DNA of 64,000 nucleotides, from contig CAZSAK010000003.1 of NCBI GenBank assembly GCA_964605155.1, positions 123,731 through 187,730 on the forward strand. Reading direction: 5' to 3'. This document shows positions 28,207 through 36,287 of the stretch, one piece after another; position 1 is the stretch's first letter; each line of letters starts with the position of its first letter. The position numbers and the translations under genes are program-made. Source of the stretch: CAZSAK01 sp964605155 (GTDB lineage Bacteria > Pseudomonadota > Gammaproteobacteria > SZUA-140). Under the pieces are notes generated by a model, which did not search any database, had not been told where the DNA came from, and worked only from the letters and a program-made list of their open reading frames with translations.

Positions 28207-29394
28207 GTGGCACAAGACAATAACAAACAGGGCTTCGAGACGCGCGCCGTGCGTGCGGGGCAGGTACGCACCGCCGAGGGTGAACACTCGGAACCCATCT
28301 TTACCACCTCGAGCTTCGTGTTCGACAGCGCCGGGCAGGCGGCCGCGCGCTTCTCGGGTGCAGAGCCCGGCAATCTCTATTCACGCTTCACCAATCCCAC
28401 GGTCAATACCTTCGAGCGAAGGCTTGCCGCGCTCGAGGGCGGCGAGTGTTGCGTCGCCACGGCCTCCGGCATGGCGGCGATCATTACCACCTGCATCGCC
28501 CTGTTGCAGTATGGCGATCACATCGTGGCATCGAACGGCATCTTCGGCAGCACGGTGGTGTTGTTAAACAATTATCTTGCGCGCTGCGGCAACGAGACGA
28601 CCTTCGTGCCATTGACCGACCTTAACGCATGGGAAAAGGCGATCCGTCCAAACACCCGCCTGCTGTTCCTGGAGACACCCGCCAATCCGCTCGGCGAGGT
28701 CGGTGACATCGAGGCTCTCGCGGTGCTCGCACACAAACATGATTGCCTGCTGGTGGTGGACAACACGGTATCGACTGCGGCACTGCAACGACCGCTGGAA
28801 CTGGGCGCCGACATCGTGGTGTTGTCGGCGACGAAATACATCGACGGGCAGGGACGTTGCGTCGGCGGCGCGGTCATCGGCAACAGGGAACACGTCGGCG
28901 AGAAGGTATACGGATTCGTGCGCACCACGGGTCCCAGCCTGAGTCCGTTCAATGCCTGGATATTCCTCAAGGGACTCGAGACGTTGACCGTGCGCATGCA
29001 GGCGCACTGCGAGCGCGCCCTGCAACTCGCGCAGTGGCTGGGTGAACAACCCAGGGTCAGGAAGGTGTTTTACCCGGGACTGGAGTCGCATCCCCAGTAT
29101 CAACTTGCCAGCAAACAACAGACGGCCTTCGGCGGCCTGCTGGCGTTCGAGGTGGAGGGCGGCAGGGATGAGGCATGGCGTTTCATCGACTCGATGAAAC
29201 TGATCTCCATCACCGCCAACCTCGGTGACACCCGTACCACGATCACGCACCCCGCCACCACCACGCACGGGCGCCTGACCCCCGAGGCGCGCGCGGCCGC
29301 CGGTATTTATGACAACCTTATCCGTGTTGCCGTTGGACTGGAAGATGTAGAAGATCTTAAAGCGGATCTGACCAACGGCTTACAGGCGTTGTGA
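28207..29394 (+). CDS. metZ: O-succinylhomoserine sulfhydrylase
   Basis: 395 residues from a GTG preceded by the strong GGAGGTGA. MetZ, a PLP-dependent Cys/Met-metabolism enzyme, makes homocysteine directly from O-succinylhomoserine and sulfide. Seen: EHSEPIFTTSSFVFDSA, LYSRFTNPTVNTFERRLAAL, LFLETPANPLGEVGDI, and the PLP lysine in VVLSATKYIDGQGRCVGGAV. The purF-metZ neighbourhood is typical for metZ in pseudomonads and supports it over metB or metC, which are close in sequence. Confidence 0.92.
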   Translation: MAQDNNKQGFETRAVRAGQVRTAEGEHSEPIFTTSSFVFDSAGQAAARFSGAEPGNLYSRFTNPTVNTFERRLAALEGGECCVATASGMAAIITTCIALLQYGDHIVASNGIFGSTVVLLNNYLARCGNETTFVPLTDLNAWEKAIRPNTRLLFLETPANPLGEVGDIEALAVLAHKHDCLLVVDNTVSTAALQRPLELGADIVVLSATKYIDGQGRCVGGAVIGNREHVGEKVYGFVRTTGPSLSPFNAWIFLKGLETLTVRMQAHCERALQLAQWLGEQPRVRKVFYPGLESHPQYQLASKQQTAFGGLLAFEVEGGRDEAWRFIDSMKLISITANLGDTRTTITHPATTTHGRLTPEARAAAGIYDNLIRVAVGLEDVEDLKADLTNGLQAL

Positions 29395-29415
29395 AAACCC
29401 TAATGTTGGGACACA

Positions 29416-30666
29416 TTGATTCAACAACATCGTGATAACCTGCTAACGATCTACAATGCCGCACTCGCCGCGGTCAACGGCCACGACCGTGTCGCCTATT
29501 ATCTGACCCGGCATCACGTGGATACACCTGTCCATGTCGTTGCCATCGGCAAGGCGGCACTATCCATGGCATCGGGGGCGTACGATATCCTCGACGAGCA
29601 GATCAGCAGGGGCCTCATCATTACCAAACACGGCTACGATGTGCCATCCTTGCCGGCAACCGCGCCGTTCAAAGTAATTGAATCCGGCCATCCAACGCCG
29701 GATGCGAACAGCGTCGATGCCGGTAACGAACTGCTGGAATTCATCGCATCGACGCCGCAAGATGCACACCTGATGTTCCTGATCTCGGGCGGTACTTCGG
29801 CACTGGTCGAGGTATTACCGGAGGATGTCACGCTCGATGATCTCGGAAGGATCAACCAGTGGTTGCTGGGTTCCGGGTATCCCATTGCCAACATCAACGC
29901 GGTACGCAAGGCCGTTTCATGTATCAAGGGCGGGCGACTGGCAAAGAGGTTGGAGGGACGCAAGACGCTGCAGTTGTTGATCTCGGATGTACAGGGCGAC
30001 GACCCCGCCACCATCGGCTCGGGTCTATTGGTTGCGGATGAACTTTCCACGGCGATCATGAAAAATCTAACGTTGCCGGACTGGATAAAAGACATCATCA
30101 AGCAATCTGAACCGATGCCGGAAAAGGGTGATGCCTGTTTCACCAACATCCAGACGGAAATCATCGCGCGCGCCGCGGATGCCAGGCGCGGCGCGGCGGC
30201 GAAGGCGAAGGAACTGGGTTATGAAGTCTTCCAGCACGATGAGTTCGTGGCGGGTGATGTTAACGGGGCGGCGGACTATGTTCTGGAAGTGATAGGTAAA
30301 AATACTCCCGGCCTGCATATCTGGAGCAGTGAGGTGACGGTGCAGTTGCCGGACAATCCGGGGCAGGGCGGGCGTTGCCAGCACCTGGTACTGGAGATTG
30401 CCGGGAAGATCGAGGGGCGGGATGACATCCTGGTGCTGGCCGCGGGGACGGACGGCACTGATGGACCAAGCGATGATGCGGGTGCGCTGGTCGATGGCGG
30501 GACCATAGAGCGGGGATCGCAGGGAGGGCTGGATGCAGGGCATTGCCTTGAAACAGCGAATTCAGGGGAGTATCTTCAAGAGAGTGGGGATTTGGTTAGT
30601 ACGGGGTATACCGGCACGAATGTCATGGACCTGATATTAGGTTTAAAAATTTCTACGCATCGATGA
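29416..30666 (+). CDS. Glycerate 2-kinase (TtuD/GckA, MOFRL family)
   Basis: 416 residues. Family role: ATP-dependent phosphorylation of D-glycerate to 2-phosphoglycerate; older annotation calls members hydroxypyruvate reductase. Seen: VHVVAIGKAALSMASGAYD, IESGHPTPDANSVDAGNELL, LMFLISGGTSALVEVLP, and the C-terminal MOFRL part VLAAGTDGTDGPSDDAGALV. The only start codon before the conserved region is TTG at 29416, with TGGGA upstream. 21 nt after metZ, so possibly cotranscribed. Confidence 0.87.
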   Translation: MIQQHRDNLLTIYNAALAAVNGHDRVAYYLTRHHVDTPVHVVAIGKAALSMASGAYDILDEQISRGLIITKHGYDVPSLPATAPFKVIESGHPTPDANSVDAGNELLEFIASTPQDAHLMFLISGGTSALVEVLPEDVTLDDLGRINQWLLGSGYPIANINAVRKAVSCIKGGRLAKRLEGRKTLQLLISDVQGDDPATIGSGLLVADELSTAIMKNLTLPDWIKDIIKQSEPMPEKGDACFTNIQTEIIARAADARRGAAAKAKELGYEVFQHDEFVAGDVNGAADYVLEVIGKNTPGLHIWSSEVTVQLPDNPGQGGRCQHLVLEIAGKIEGRDDILVLAAGTDGTDGPSDDAGALVDGGTIERGSQGGLDAGHCLETANSGEYLQESGDLVSTGYTGTNVMDLILGLKISTHR

Positions 30667-30768
30667 TGCTTTGTTAAAAACAAACTCGCAATCCTCATTT
30701 ATTGGCATATAAACTCCGGTTACGAGTTTGTTTTTGCCTCGCCTCATCTTCGCTCGATAATTTTAAAT
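30650..30768 (+). repeat. ~115-bp dispersed repeat, copy 3
   Basis: GTTAAAAACAAACTCGCAAT and ACGAGTTTGTTTTTGC form the inverted arms around the shared core CCTCATTT ... AAACTCCGGTTA; the end matches CTCATCTTCGCTCGATAATT. The arms changed in a compensatory way relative to copy 2 (AACGAAC/GTTCGTT to AACAAAC/GTTTGTT), so pairing is conserved. It overlaps the end of the glycerate kinase gene and marks the border to the AT-rich accessory region. Confidence 0.75.
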
Positions 30769-30841
30769 GGTGGGATGCAATTTTAAATGTGATTAATAGT
30801 GTCATCGGATCTCTTTGGCGATTAGTAAAAGGCAATAATTA

Positions 30842-31315
30842 ATGACCAAGTTTTCTCTGCCGTTTACGAAGCTCGTCCATGAAAATTTATCAATACTTAT
30901 GACATTTTGTTATTCACGAAAGCCCTTACAACAACTGCTAAATAAAAAATTCAAAGGTGAATGGAAGTATCTAAGAAAGGGTATCCTAGATGTTTCTGAA
31001 CAACGCGCAGAAAGGGCATGCCTTGAGCTTGCTTTTATCTTACGCATGCTTGATGATGAGCAAGATTTAACACAATATCTACGCGAAGGATCTAAGCTAA
31101 CCTTCGGTCATTTATTTATTGATAGTGAGACTAAACGAAATCTGGAAATGAGAGATGTATGTAACAAAATAATACACTCTGTAAGTTTAGTATGGGATTT
31201 CACCTCTGAAGATGTACCTATTTTGATATGCAAATCACGAAACTCAGAAAAATGGGATAGGGCAGAAGTAGATATTATCTCACTTGCCGCATTTTGTGGC
31301 ACATTGATACATTAA
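30842..31315 (+). CDS. Hypothetical protein with HEPN-like RxxxNKxxH motif
   Basis: 157 residues, clearly AT-rich and unlike the core genes before it. I do not recognise a named family. The C-terminal part holds MRDVCNKIIHS, which resembles the R-[N]-x-x-H motif of HEPN ribonuclease-like or HEPN-associated helical proteins (spacing here is R-x7-H, longer than the classical R-x4-6-H). No signal peptide or membrane segment. It is convergent with the PIN-like nuclease gene. HEPN assignment is tentative. Confidence 0.65.
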   Translation: MTKFSLPFTKLVHENLSILMTFCYSRKPLQQLLNKKFKGEWKYLRKGILDVSEQRAERACLELAFILRMLDDEQDLTQYLREGSKLTFGHLFIDSETKRNLEMRDVCNKIIHSVSLVWDFTSEDVPILICKSRNSEKWDRAEVDIISLAAFCGTLIH

Positions 31316-31366
31316 GGAAGGGAAGCAGTGATCTGGTCACAGTATTATATGTCTTTGTTTCAGATG

Positions 31367-32212
31367 CTAAGTTTTTGGATTTGCCTCGGCATCGTCCACA
31401 AATGCACTTTGAGTAATCGCGTTATATAGTTGCTCTATCGTCCAGACATCAAATGGGACACCAACCACCTCGTATACTTCGGCTGTGAGAATTGGATGAG
31501 CTATATTTGCGCGACTCCAGTCTGCCTTTTGGTCATTCGTTAAAAGGACAGCATGTTCAAAATTTATTTTTTTTCCTTTAGCCTGCATAAGGCCGTATAG
31601 GAAATCGGCCCAAATATAAAAGTCTCCATCTGTGTCATCCTTGAAGCCGGGTGGTGTTTTTGTTCGCTTTCGAACTAAAGCAATATCATGGAAAGGTGTT
31701 CGTGGAACGTATGAGAGAATCGCTTTTTTCTTCAGAAATTCTAGAATTTTCGATGTTGAGTGGAGAATGGATGCGTCGTATACATAGCCGTATTCAGAGC
31801 TAAATTGAGTTAAGAGCTTTTCCATATTTTTAGCATATTCACCAAAAGCAGGGTCAATATTGGAAGCGTCCTCCTTCAAAGCCTCGAACTTTTTTCTTAA
31901 TTTTCCAGATATAGTATCTATTGCAGCAAGTTGGTTGTTCCAAAACTCTTGCACTGCTTGTCCAGGAAGAATTAGTGGGCCATTATGTTTAGTGTCTAAA
32001 TAATCAACTATATCTGCGCTATGTTTATGGCTAGCTAGTTTAAGAAATACACTCGCATCAATTCCTATAGCGACTGTATTAAGGCGTAATATATTTTTAG
32101 TTTTGCGATCAACCGATAATTGAAGCGCGTCGAGTGATCCAATATTGATCTGTCGATCTAAAACAGATCTAAGCTTATCGAGGTTATCATCAAGGGAATT
32201 AGTACCAGACAT
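31367..32212 (-). CDS. PIN-like domain protein (probable nuclease)
   Basis: 281 residues from the ATG at 32212; upstream codons are also open but overlap the DUF262 gene. PIN domains are metal-dependent ribonucleases with a cluster of acidic residues. Seen: VAIGIDASVFLKLASHKHS (first Asp), LILPGQAVQEFWNN (the P-x2-x3-E segment of PIN_8/DUF4935-type domains), DTDGDFYIWADFLYGLM and AVLLTNDQKADWSRANI (C-terminal Asp residues). The start overlaps the stop of the DUF262 gene by 14 nt, so the two are translated from one mRNA. AT-rich, likely horizontally acquired. Assignment to PIN_8 is by motif reading. Confidence 0.75.
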   Translation of the reverse strand: MSGTNSLDDNLDKLRSVLDRQINIGSLDALQLSVDRKTKNILRLNTVAIGIDASVFLKLASHKHSADIVDYLDTKHNGPLILPGQAVQEFWNNQLAAIDTISGKLRKKFEALKEDASNIDPAFGEYAKNMEKLLTQFSSEYGYVYDASILHSTSKILEFLKKKAILSYVPRTPFHDIALVRKRTKTPPGFKDDTDGDFYIWADFLYGLMQAKGKKINFEHAVLLTNDQKADWSRANIAHPILTAEVYEVVGVPFDVWTIEQLYNAITQSAFVDDAEANPKT

Positions 32213-33818
32213 CCCTAGCAACCTCGGTAAGATCTGCACTAATTGTTTCCATACTTGTAGTATCCCAAACATCAATGTTTTCCAGCTTTTCTTCCCACTC
32301 CCCATCTATTCCGCTAGGAAGAATACTTTGTTTGAAACCTTTCCAACTGATCGCATCTTTTGGTCGGCGCTCTAATGTCGAAAGATAAGTATTTGCTAAT
32401 GTTCCACCCCAATAGAGGGCGTCCTCATCACTGAGACCTTCCCAGTTTGCATGCTGGCGTGGCATTATGAAATGTAATACACCAATTGTGTCAGGCGTTA
32501 TACTTTTCATGATGATTGACCTACGCAGAAATGCTAACGTTCCCTTGTTGAATGATCTTCTATATATTTGTTCAACGAAATCCGCTTGTGCTGGATTAAG
32601 GTCGTCAAGTTCTTTTTCAATAACGTGCCAATCACCAGAGTCGTGTATATCCTTTGCAGCTTCTCCAAATCTCCTCTCAACATTGCCAGTTCCTAGATTG
32701 CCAACTACAATCCGTCGCACTACCAGTTTGAGGATGTAGCGCATACCATCAAGTGAATCTTCTGTCTCAGAAATTGCTAGAAGTATTGGGCGGACAGCGA
32801 TAACACCAAGACTATTTAGAGCAGCGAAAATCTTTAGCGCTTCGGCATCAGCAGGCCCATCAAGCGATGGATCAATCATCTGTAAATACAGTGGTAGATT
32901 ACATTTAAGTAGCCGCATTAAAACGTCGGGAGTTGGCGGTCTTTTATTGCTATGAATGGTGCGCTGCGCAAGAAAAGCATATAGATCCTTTGGTAGAATG
33001 TGACCACCCTCAACAGTAACTACATGCCGGATATATTGAACCAATGTATTTGTGCCAATCTGAGATAATGGGCGAGCAATATCCTGCCATTCTTTATAGC
33101 GATCATCCCTCTTATCCTTCGCTGTTTGACTAAGAATATAGTTCTTAAGCAAATCCGCAGTAGTCAGTTCACGTCCGCGAGTATTGATGACCTCAAACAC
33201 TCGATAAGCAGTCGCCGAATCAGGATGAATAAAGACAGCAAAATAAAGGCGGTTCGTTATAAAGTCCGTCCATATGCCTAGTCGCTTGAAAGGGTCTTGA
33301 GCTAAATCTTCGCGTAATTTTTTTTGTATGAAATCATAGGATTTATTCATACGTTCTGAGAAAGAATCCTCTTCAAACATAAGTAATGTTGGTTCCACAC
33401 TACCAGTATTTAAAATAGCTTGGAGGGTTTCATTATCACCTTTATCTGACAGTACTATGCGTGGAAGTGTTTCATCTGTTTCATAATCAATAGAGCGAAG
33501 AAAGTCCGACTGTATTCGTTCTGCGAGTGCGTTTCGCCCACTTTTCAATGCGTCATGGTATAGTGCCGAAGCAAGCAGGGTAAGAGTTAGCAATCTTTGT
33601 TGCCCATCTACTACCTGTTTTCTCTTTCCTTCATCTGTGAGAATTACCAGTCCCAAGAAGTACGATTCATCACTAAGTGCGTTGTGTAGATCATTCCAAA
33701 ACTCAGATATTTCATCCTCTAGCCATGAATATTCGCGCTGATAAGGAGGTACTTCAAAAGTCGAGCTGGACATTAGTGAGCCTGCGGTCGTAGCCGAGGC
33801 ATTTAATGGAGTATGCAC
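32199..33818 (-). CDS. DUF262 (GmrSD-like) protein
   Basis: 539 residues from a GTG preceded by AGGTGA. The N-terminal DUF262 domain shows VPPYQREYSWLEDEI and QVVDGQQRLLTLTLLASAL (the nucleotide-binding/ParB-like D-G-Q-Q-R motif), then VFEVINTRGRELTTADLLKN. The C-terminal region LHFIMPRQHANWEG ... WKGFK looks like a degenerate DUF1524 HNH domain: the first His is present but the usual G-N-L-T-L-L segment reads GGTLANTYL. GmrSD proteins are NTP-dependent type IV restriction enzymes against modified phage DNA. Here the nuclease may be supplied by the overlapping PIN-like gene (inference). Confidence 0.8.
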   Translation of the reverse strand: MHTPLNASATTAGSLMSSSTFEVPPYQREYSWLEDEISEFWNDLHNALSDESYFLGLVILTDEGKRKQVVDGQQRLLTLTLLASALYHDALKSGRNALAERIQSDFLRSIDYETDETLPRIVLSDKGDNETLQAILNTGSVEPTLLMFEEDSFSERMNKSYDFIQKKLREDLAQDPFKRLGIWTDFITNRLYFAVFIHPDSATAYRVFEVINTRGRELTTADLLKNYILSQTAKDKRDDRYKEWQDIARPLSQIGTNTLVQYIRHVVTVEGGHILPKDLYAFLAQRTIHSNKRPPTPDVLMRLLKCNLPLYLQMIDPSLDGPADAEALKIFAALNSLGVIAVRPILLAISETEDSLDGMRYILKLVVRRIVVGNLGTGNVERRFGEAAKDIHDSGDWHVIEKELDDLNPAQADFVEQIYRRSFNKGTLAFLRRSIIMKSITPDTIGVLHFIMPRQHANWEGLSDEDALYWGGTLANTYLSTLERRPKDAISWKGFKQSILPSGIDGEWEEKLENIDVWDTTSMETISADLTEVARDVWY

Positions 33819-34144
33819 GTTATCACCTACATTTAGAGTATTGTTGACCTTTTAGAATATATAAAAGATAGTAAACGCGCTAGTAGTATGGAAATTTTAG
33901 GTTGATAGTTAATGATCGTGTTTGGCCACTTTGATCTGTTGAGCACAGATATAAGGGATTCCCAGCAACTGGGTCAGATCTGGCTGAGGAAGATATCAAT
34001 GGGTTCAGGGTCAGCTGAATGAAGAATTGGAATCGGGGTTGGATAAGGCAGAGTAATAGATTGTTCGTATAAATATTTAAATATACAGCCTGTTTTTCTC
34101 TTAACACTCCCTTATTTTCTTGGAATAAAAGTGGAGATATTCAA

Positions 34145-34687
34145 GTGAACAGAGATGCGATAAATACCCAAATTAACATTCTTGTCCAGATAGTAAGATG
34201 CATTCAGATGAAAAAAGTTTTAGCTGAGATTGATCCATCGCCAAGATTAAATTTTTGGAGAATAATACATGGCGGCCTAATGGATTTACCTGTTTTGGAG
34301 TGGTATAAAATATTTGGCGCTAATGCCGAACCCACACATTGGAAAGGAGTAGTAGATGATCCAGAGCATTTCAGAACTAGCTTATTGGAGAAATTAAATA
34401 TTTCATATCAAAACTGGGAGAAATATTGGGCTCATATGAAAGATTATAGGGATGAATTCATTGCTCACTTTGCGTCAGGATCTGATGTGTCCAATTATCC
34501 GAGATTGGATATTGCTCTGCGATCTACTTGTTATTACCATGATTATTTATATGTAAAAATAAATGAAGGGAGAATCGAGCAATCACCATTTCTCGAGGAA
34601 TACGCAGAAAAATTTTATGAGCAAACAAAAAATATTGCTACAACAGCATACAATGCTACCAAGGATATAAAAGAGACTGTAAATTAA
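34145..34687 (+). CDS. Hypothetical HEPN-like / AbiU2-like protein
   Basis: 180 residues from a GTG with TGGAGAT upstream. Not a certain family member, but YRDEFIAHFASG contains R-x5-H in an alpha-helical context (HMKDYRDEFIAHF), as in HEPN domains of AbiU2-like and Swt1-like proteins. The start INTQINILVQIVRCIQMKK also looks helical. AT-rich, no signal peptide. It is divergent from the DUF262-PIN operon and ends close to an assembly gap and REP element, so its original neighbour downstream may be missing. Confidence 0.65.
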   Translation: MNRDAINTQINILVQIVRCIQMKKVLAEIDPSPRLNFWRIIHGGLMDLPVLEWYKIFGANAEPTHWKGVVDDPEHFRTSLLEKLNISYQNWEKYWAHMKDYRDEFIAHFASGSDVSNYPRLDIALRSTCYYHDYLYVKINEGRIEQSPFLEEYAEKFYEQTKNIATTAYNATKDIKETVN

Positions 34688-34718
34688 AAATAACGTTGAT
34701 TAGATGGATATGATGGAT

Positions 34719-34764
34719 CGGTATCGGACCTGGTTACATCATAGATTTAGTATAATTCTGTAAA
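34719..34764 (+). repeat. RAYT-type REP element, truncated by the gap
   Basis: Head CGGTATCGGACCTGG, then TTACATCATAGATTTAGTAT and AATTCTGTAAA: the first half of the local REP element, cut by the N run. Confidence 0.75.
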
Positions 34765-34774
34765 NNNNNNNNNN
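34765..34774. other. Assembly gap (10 N)
   Basis: Ten consecutive N, a scaffold join of unknown true length. It falls inside a REP copy, so repeats probably broke the assembly here; adjacency across this point is not guaranteed by sequence. Confidence 1.
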
Positions 34775-34802
34775 ACTTATTGTGAATTAGTGTGACGAGC
34801 AA

Positions 34803-34953
34803 CGGGGTCGGACCTAGCTAACTCATTGCTAGCATCGGGGTCGGACCTGGCTAACTCATAGATAATTGGTATAATTCTTCAGAAATACAGCCTATTTTTA
34901 GGCTTATTCCTCCCTTTTTTAACCCAAAAACCTTCGTTTAAGGAGATTGCTCT
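34803..34953 (+). repeat. REP head plus full REP element, RAYT leader
   Basis: Two heads in tandem (CGGGGTCGGACCTAGCTAAC at 34803 and CGGGGTCGGACCTGGCTAAC at ~34836), then the body TAATTGGTATAATTCTTCAG, ACAGCCTATTTTTAGGCTTA and CTTCGTTTAAGGAGATTGCT. The body leads directly into the transposase ATG and supplies its AAGGAG ribosome binding site. Confidence 0.8.
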
Positions 34954-35733
34954 ATGCCAAGAGCCAATCGCTATTTTTTGCCGGGCTATGTCTGGCATAT
35001 TACGCACCGTTGTCATAAAAAGGAATTTCTTCTGAAATTTGCCAAAGATCGGGATCGATGGCGTTATTGGTTATATGAAGCCAGGAAGCGCTATGGACTC
35101 TGTATCCTGAATTACATCATTACTTCTAATCACATTCATTTATTAGTCAGGGATACCGGCGAGAATGTTATACCCCAAAGTCTGCAGTTGATCGCGGGCC
35201 GGACGGCCCAGGAATTTAATCAACGTAAAAAGAGAAAAGGAGCCTATTGGGAAGATCGTTATCATGCAACTGCCGTTGAAACAGGAGAACACCTAGCGAA
35301 ATGTCTTGTCTATATTGACCTTAACATGGTCAGGGCCGGTGTCGTAAAACATCCTGCAGAGTGGAAACATAGCGGTTACCGAGAAATTCAGCAGCCATTG
35401 CAACGATATTCCGTTATCGATATCAGTAGCCTCGCAATGTTATGTGACATGAATGATGATGAACGATTCAGGCAGTTACATCATCAGTGGGTAGAGGAAA
35501 CGCTTAAGGTGCACCAACAAACACGGAATCCGGACTGGTCAAAGAGTATTGCTATTGGAAGTGAACGATTTATTGAGGATGTGAAGGCACAATTGGGAGT
35601 GAGCGCCCGGAGAAGGGATATAAAATCTAATGACGATGGATATACGCTCAGAGAACCTGCCACAACCTACCAAACTGGCCTTGAAAAGAGTACTCTAAGG
35701 CCGGAAAACACACATTTTTGGAACCAAAGTTAA
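34954..35733 (+). CDS. REP-associated tyrosine transposase (RAYT, Y1/IS200-like)
   Basis: 259 residues. RAYTs are single-copy-type relatives of IS200/IS605 TnpA that cleave single-stranded REP hairpins and are thought to spread REP sequences. Seen: MPRANRYFLPGYVWHITHRC, the HUH metal-binding pair in IITSNHIHLLVRD, YWEDRYHATAVETGEHLAKC, and the catalytic tyrosine region CLVYIDLNMVRAGVVKHP. The gene is bracketed by two REP heads upstream and two inverted heads downstream, and many copies of the same element lie in the following 16 kb, so it is the likely source. It appears intact. Confidence 0.92.
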   Translation: MPRANRYFLPGYVWHITHRCHKKEFLLKFAKDRDRWRYWLYEARKRYGLCILNYIITSNHIHLLVRDTGENVIPQSLQLIAGRTAQEFNQRKKRKGAYWEDRYHATAVETGEHLAKCLVYIDLNMVRAGVVKHPAEWKHSGYREIQQPLQRYSVIDISSLAMLCDMNDDERFRQLHHQWVEETLKVHQQTRNPDWSKSIAIGSERFIEDVKAQLGVSARRRDIKSNDDGYTLREPATTYQTGLEKSTLRPENTHFWNQS

Positions 35734-35751
35734 ATTGATTCAGGAGGTTGT

Positions 35752-35795
35752 CCAGGTCCGACCCCGTGAAGTTTGGCCAGGTCCGACCCCGTGAA
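35752..35795 (-). repeat. Two inverted REP heads downstream of RAYT
   Basis: CCAGGTCCGACCCCGTGAAG occurs twice, at 35752 and 35777. It is the reverse complement of the CGGGGTCGGACCTGG heads located upstream of the transposase, giving the paired inverted arrangement typical of BIME-like units. Confidence 0.8.
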
Positions 35796-35810
35796 GTCAA
35801 GGAGGTTCAT

Positions 35811-36155
35811 GTGCCAAAGTTCATCACCATAGGTTACGGGGACCGGGAAAGTTACGACCGCACACCCAAGCCAGTTCGAGACGCGGCTCATGCGCAGGAC
35901 GAGAGGCTAAGCAGGGATGGAGCGTTGATGGGAGTTGCTGGAAATCCCATACAGGTCCGGAATCACGAGGCAAAAGATGTCATTACGGAAAGTGGCCCCT
36001 ATATGACATCGCAACTCCCAATCGCCGGTTTTGCTGTGATAGAAGCACCAAGCATGGATGAGGCAATTAGAATGGTGTCGAATGTTCCATGCGCGGTCGC
36101 ATATGGCGTCGTCGAGGTTTGGCCGCTCGAGCAAACGACGGATGCAGCGAGCTAG
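35811..36155 (+). CDS. YCII-related (DGPF-like) domain protein
   Basis: 114 residues from a GTG preceded by AAGGAGG at ideal spacing. Begins VPKFITIGYGDRESYD and has LPIAGFAVIEAPSMDEAIRM and VPCAVAYGVVEVWPLE, the pattern of YCII/DGPF small alpha-beta barrel proteins, where a D-G-P-F segment is usual; here it reads ESGPYMTS. Family members are often near sigma factors or act as small enzymes; the function is unknown. It is followed by an attC-like site, so it may be a mobile cassette gene. Confidence 0.78.
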   Translation: MPKFITIGYGDRESYDRTPKPVRDAAHAQDERLSRDGALMGVAGNPIQVRNHEAKDVITESGPYMTSQLPIAGFAVIEAPSMDEAIRMVSNVPCAVAYGVVEVWPLEQTTDAAS

Positions 36156-36176
36156 ACGATTGGGCGCGGTGGTACG

Positions 36177-36277
36177 GCCTAACAGGATATTCAATCCGAC
36201 ACCACTTTGTTGTAGTAAACGTTATGATTTGACGATGTGGTTAAACCATTAAGTATGTCGTCTAATTATAGTTAGGT
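36177..36277 (+). other. attC-like site (integron cassette recombination site)
   Basis: Starts with GCCTAAC (R-Y-Y-Y-A-A-C) and ends with GTTAGGT (G-T-T-R-R-R-Y), which are inverse core sites. Inside, CGACA pairs with TGTCG and CCAC with GTGG, giving an imperfect hairpin about 101 nt long. The segment AATCCGACACCACTTTG resembles the inner left part of known attC sites. It follows the YCII gene stop by 21 nt and the next gene begins right after GTTAGGT, which is standard cassette layout. Confidence 0.6.
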
Positions 36278-36287
36278 GTCTTTCCCA

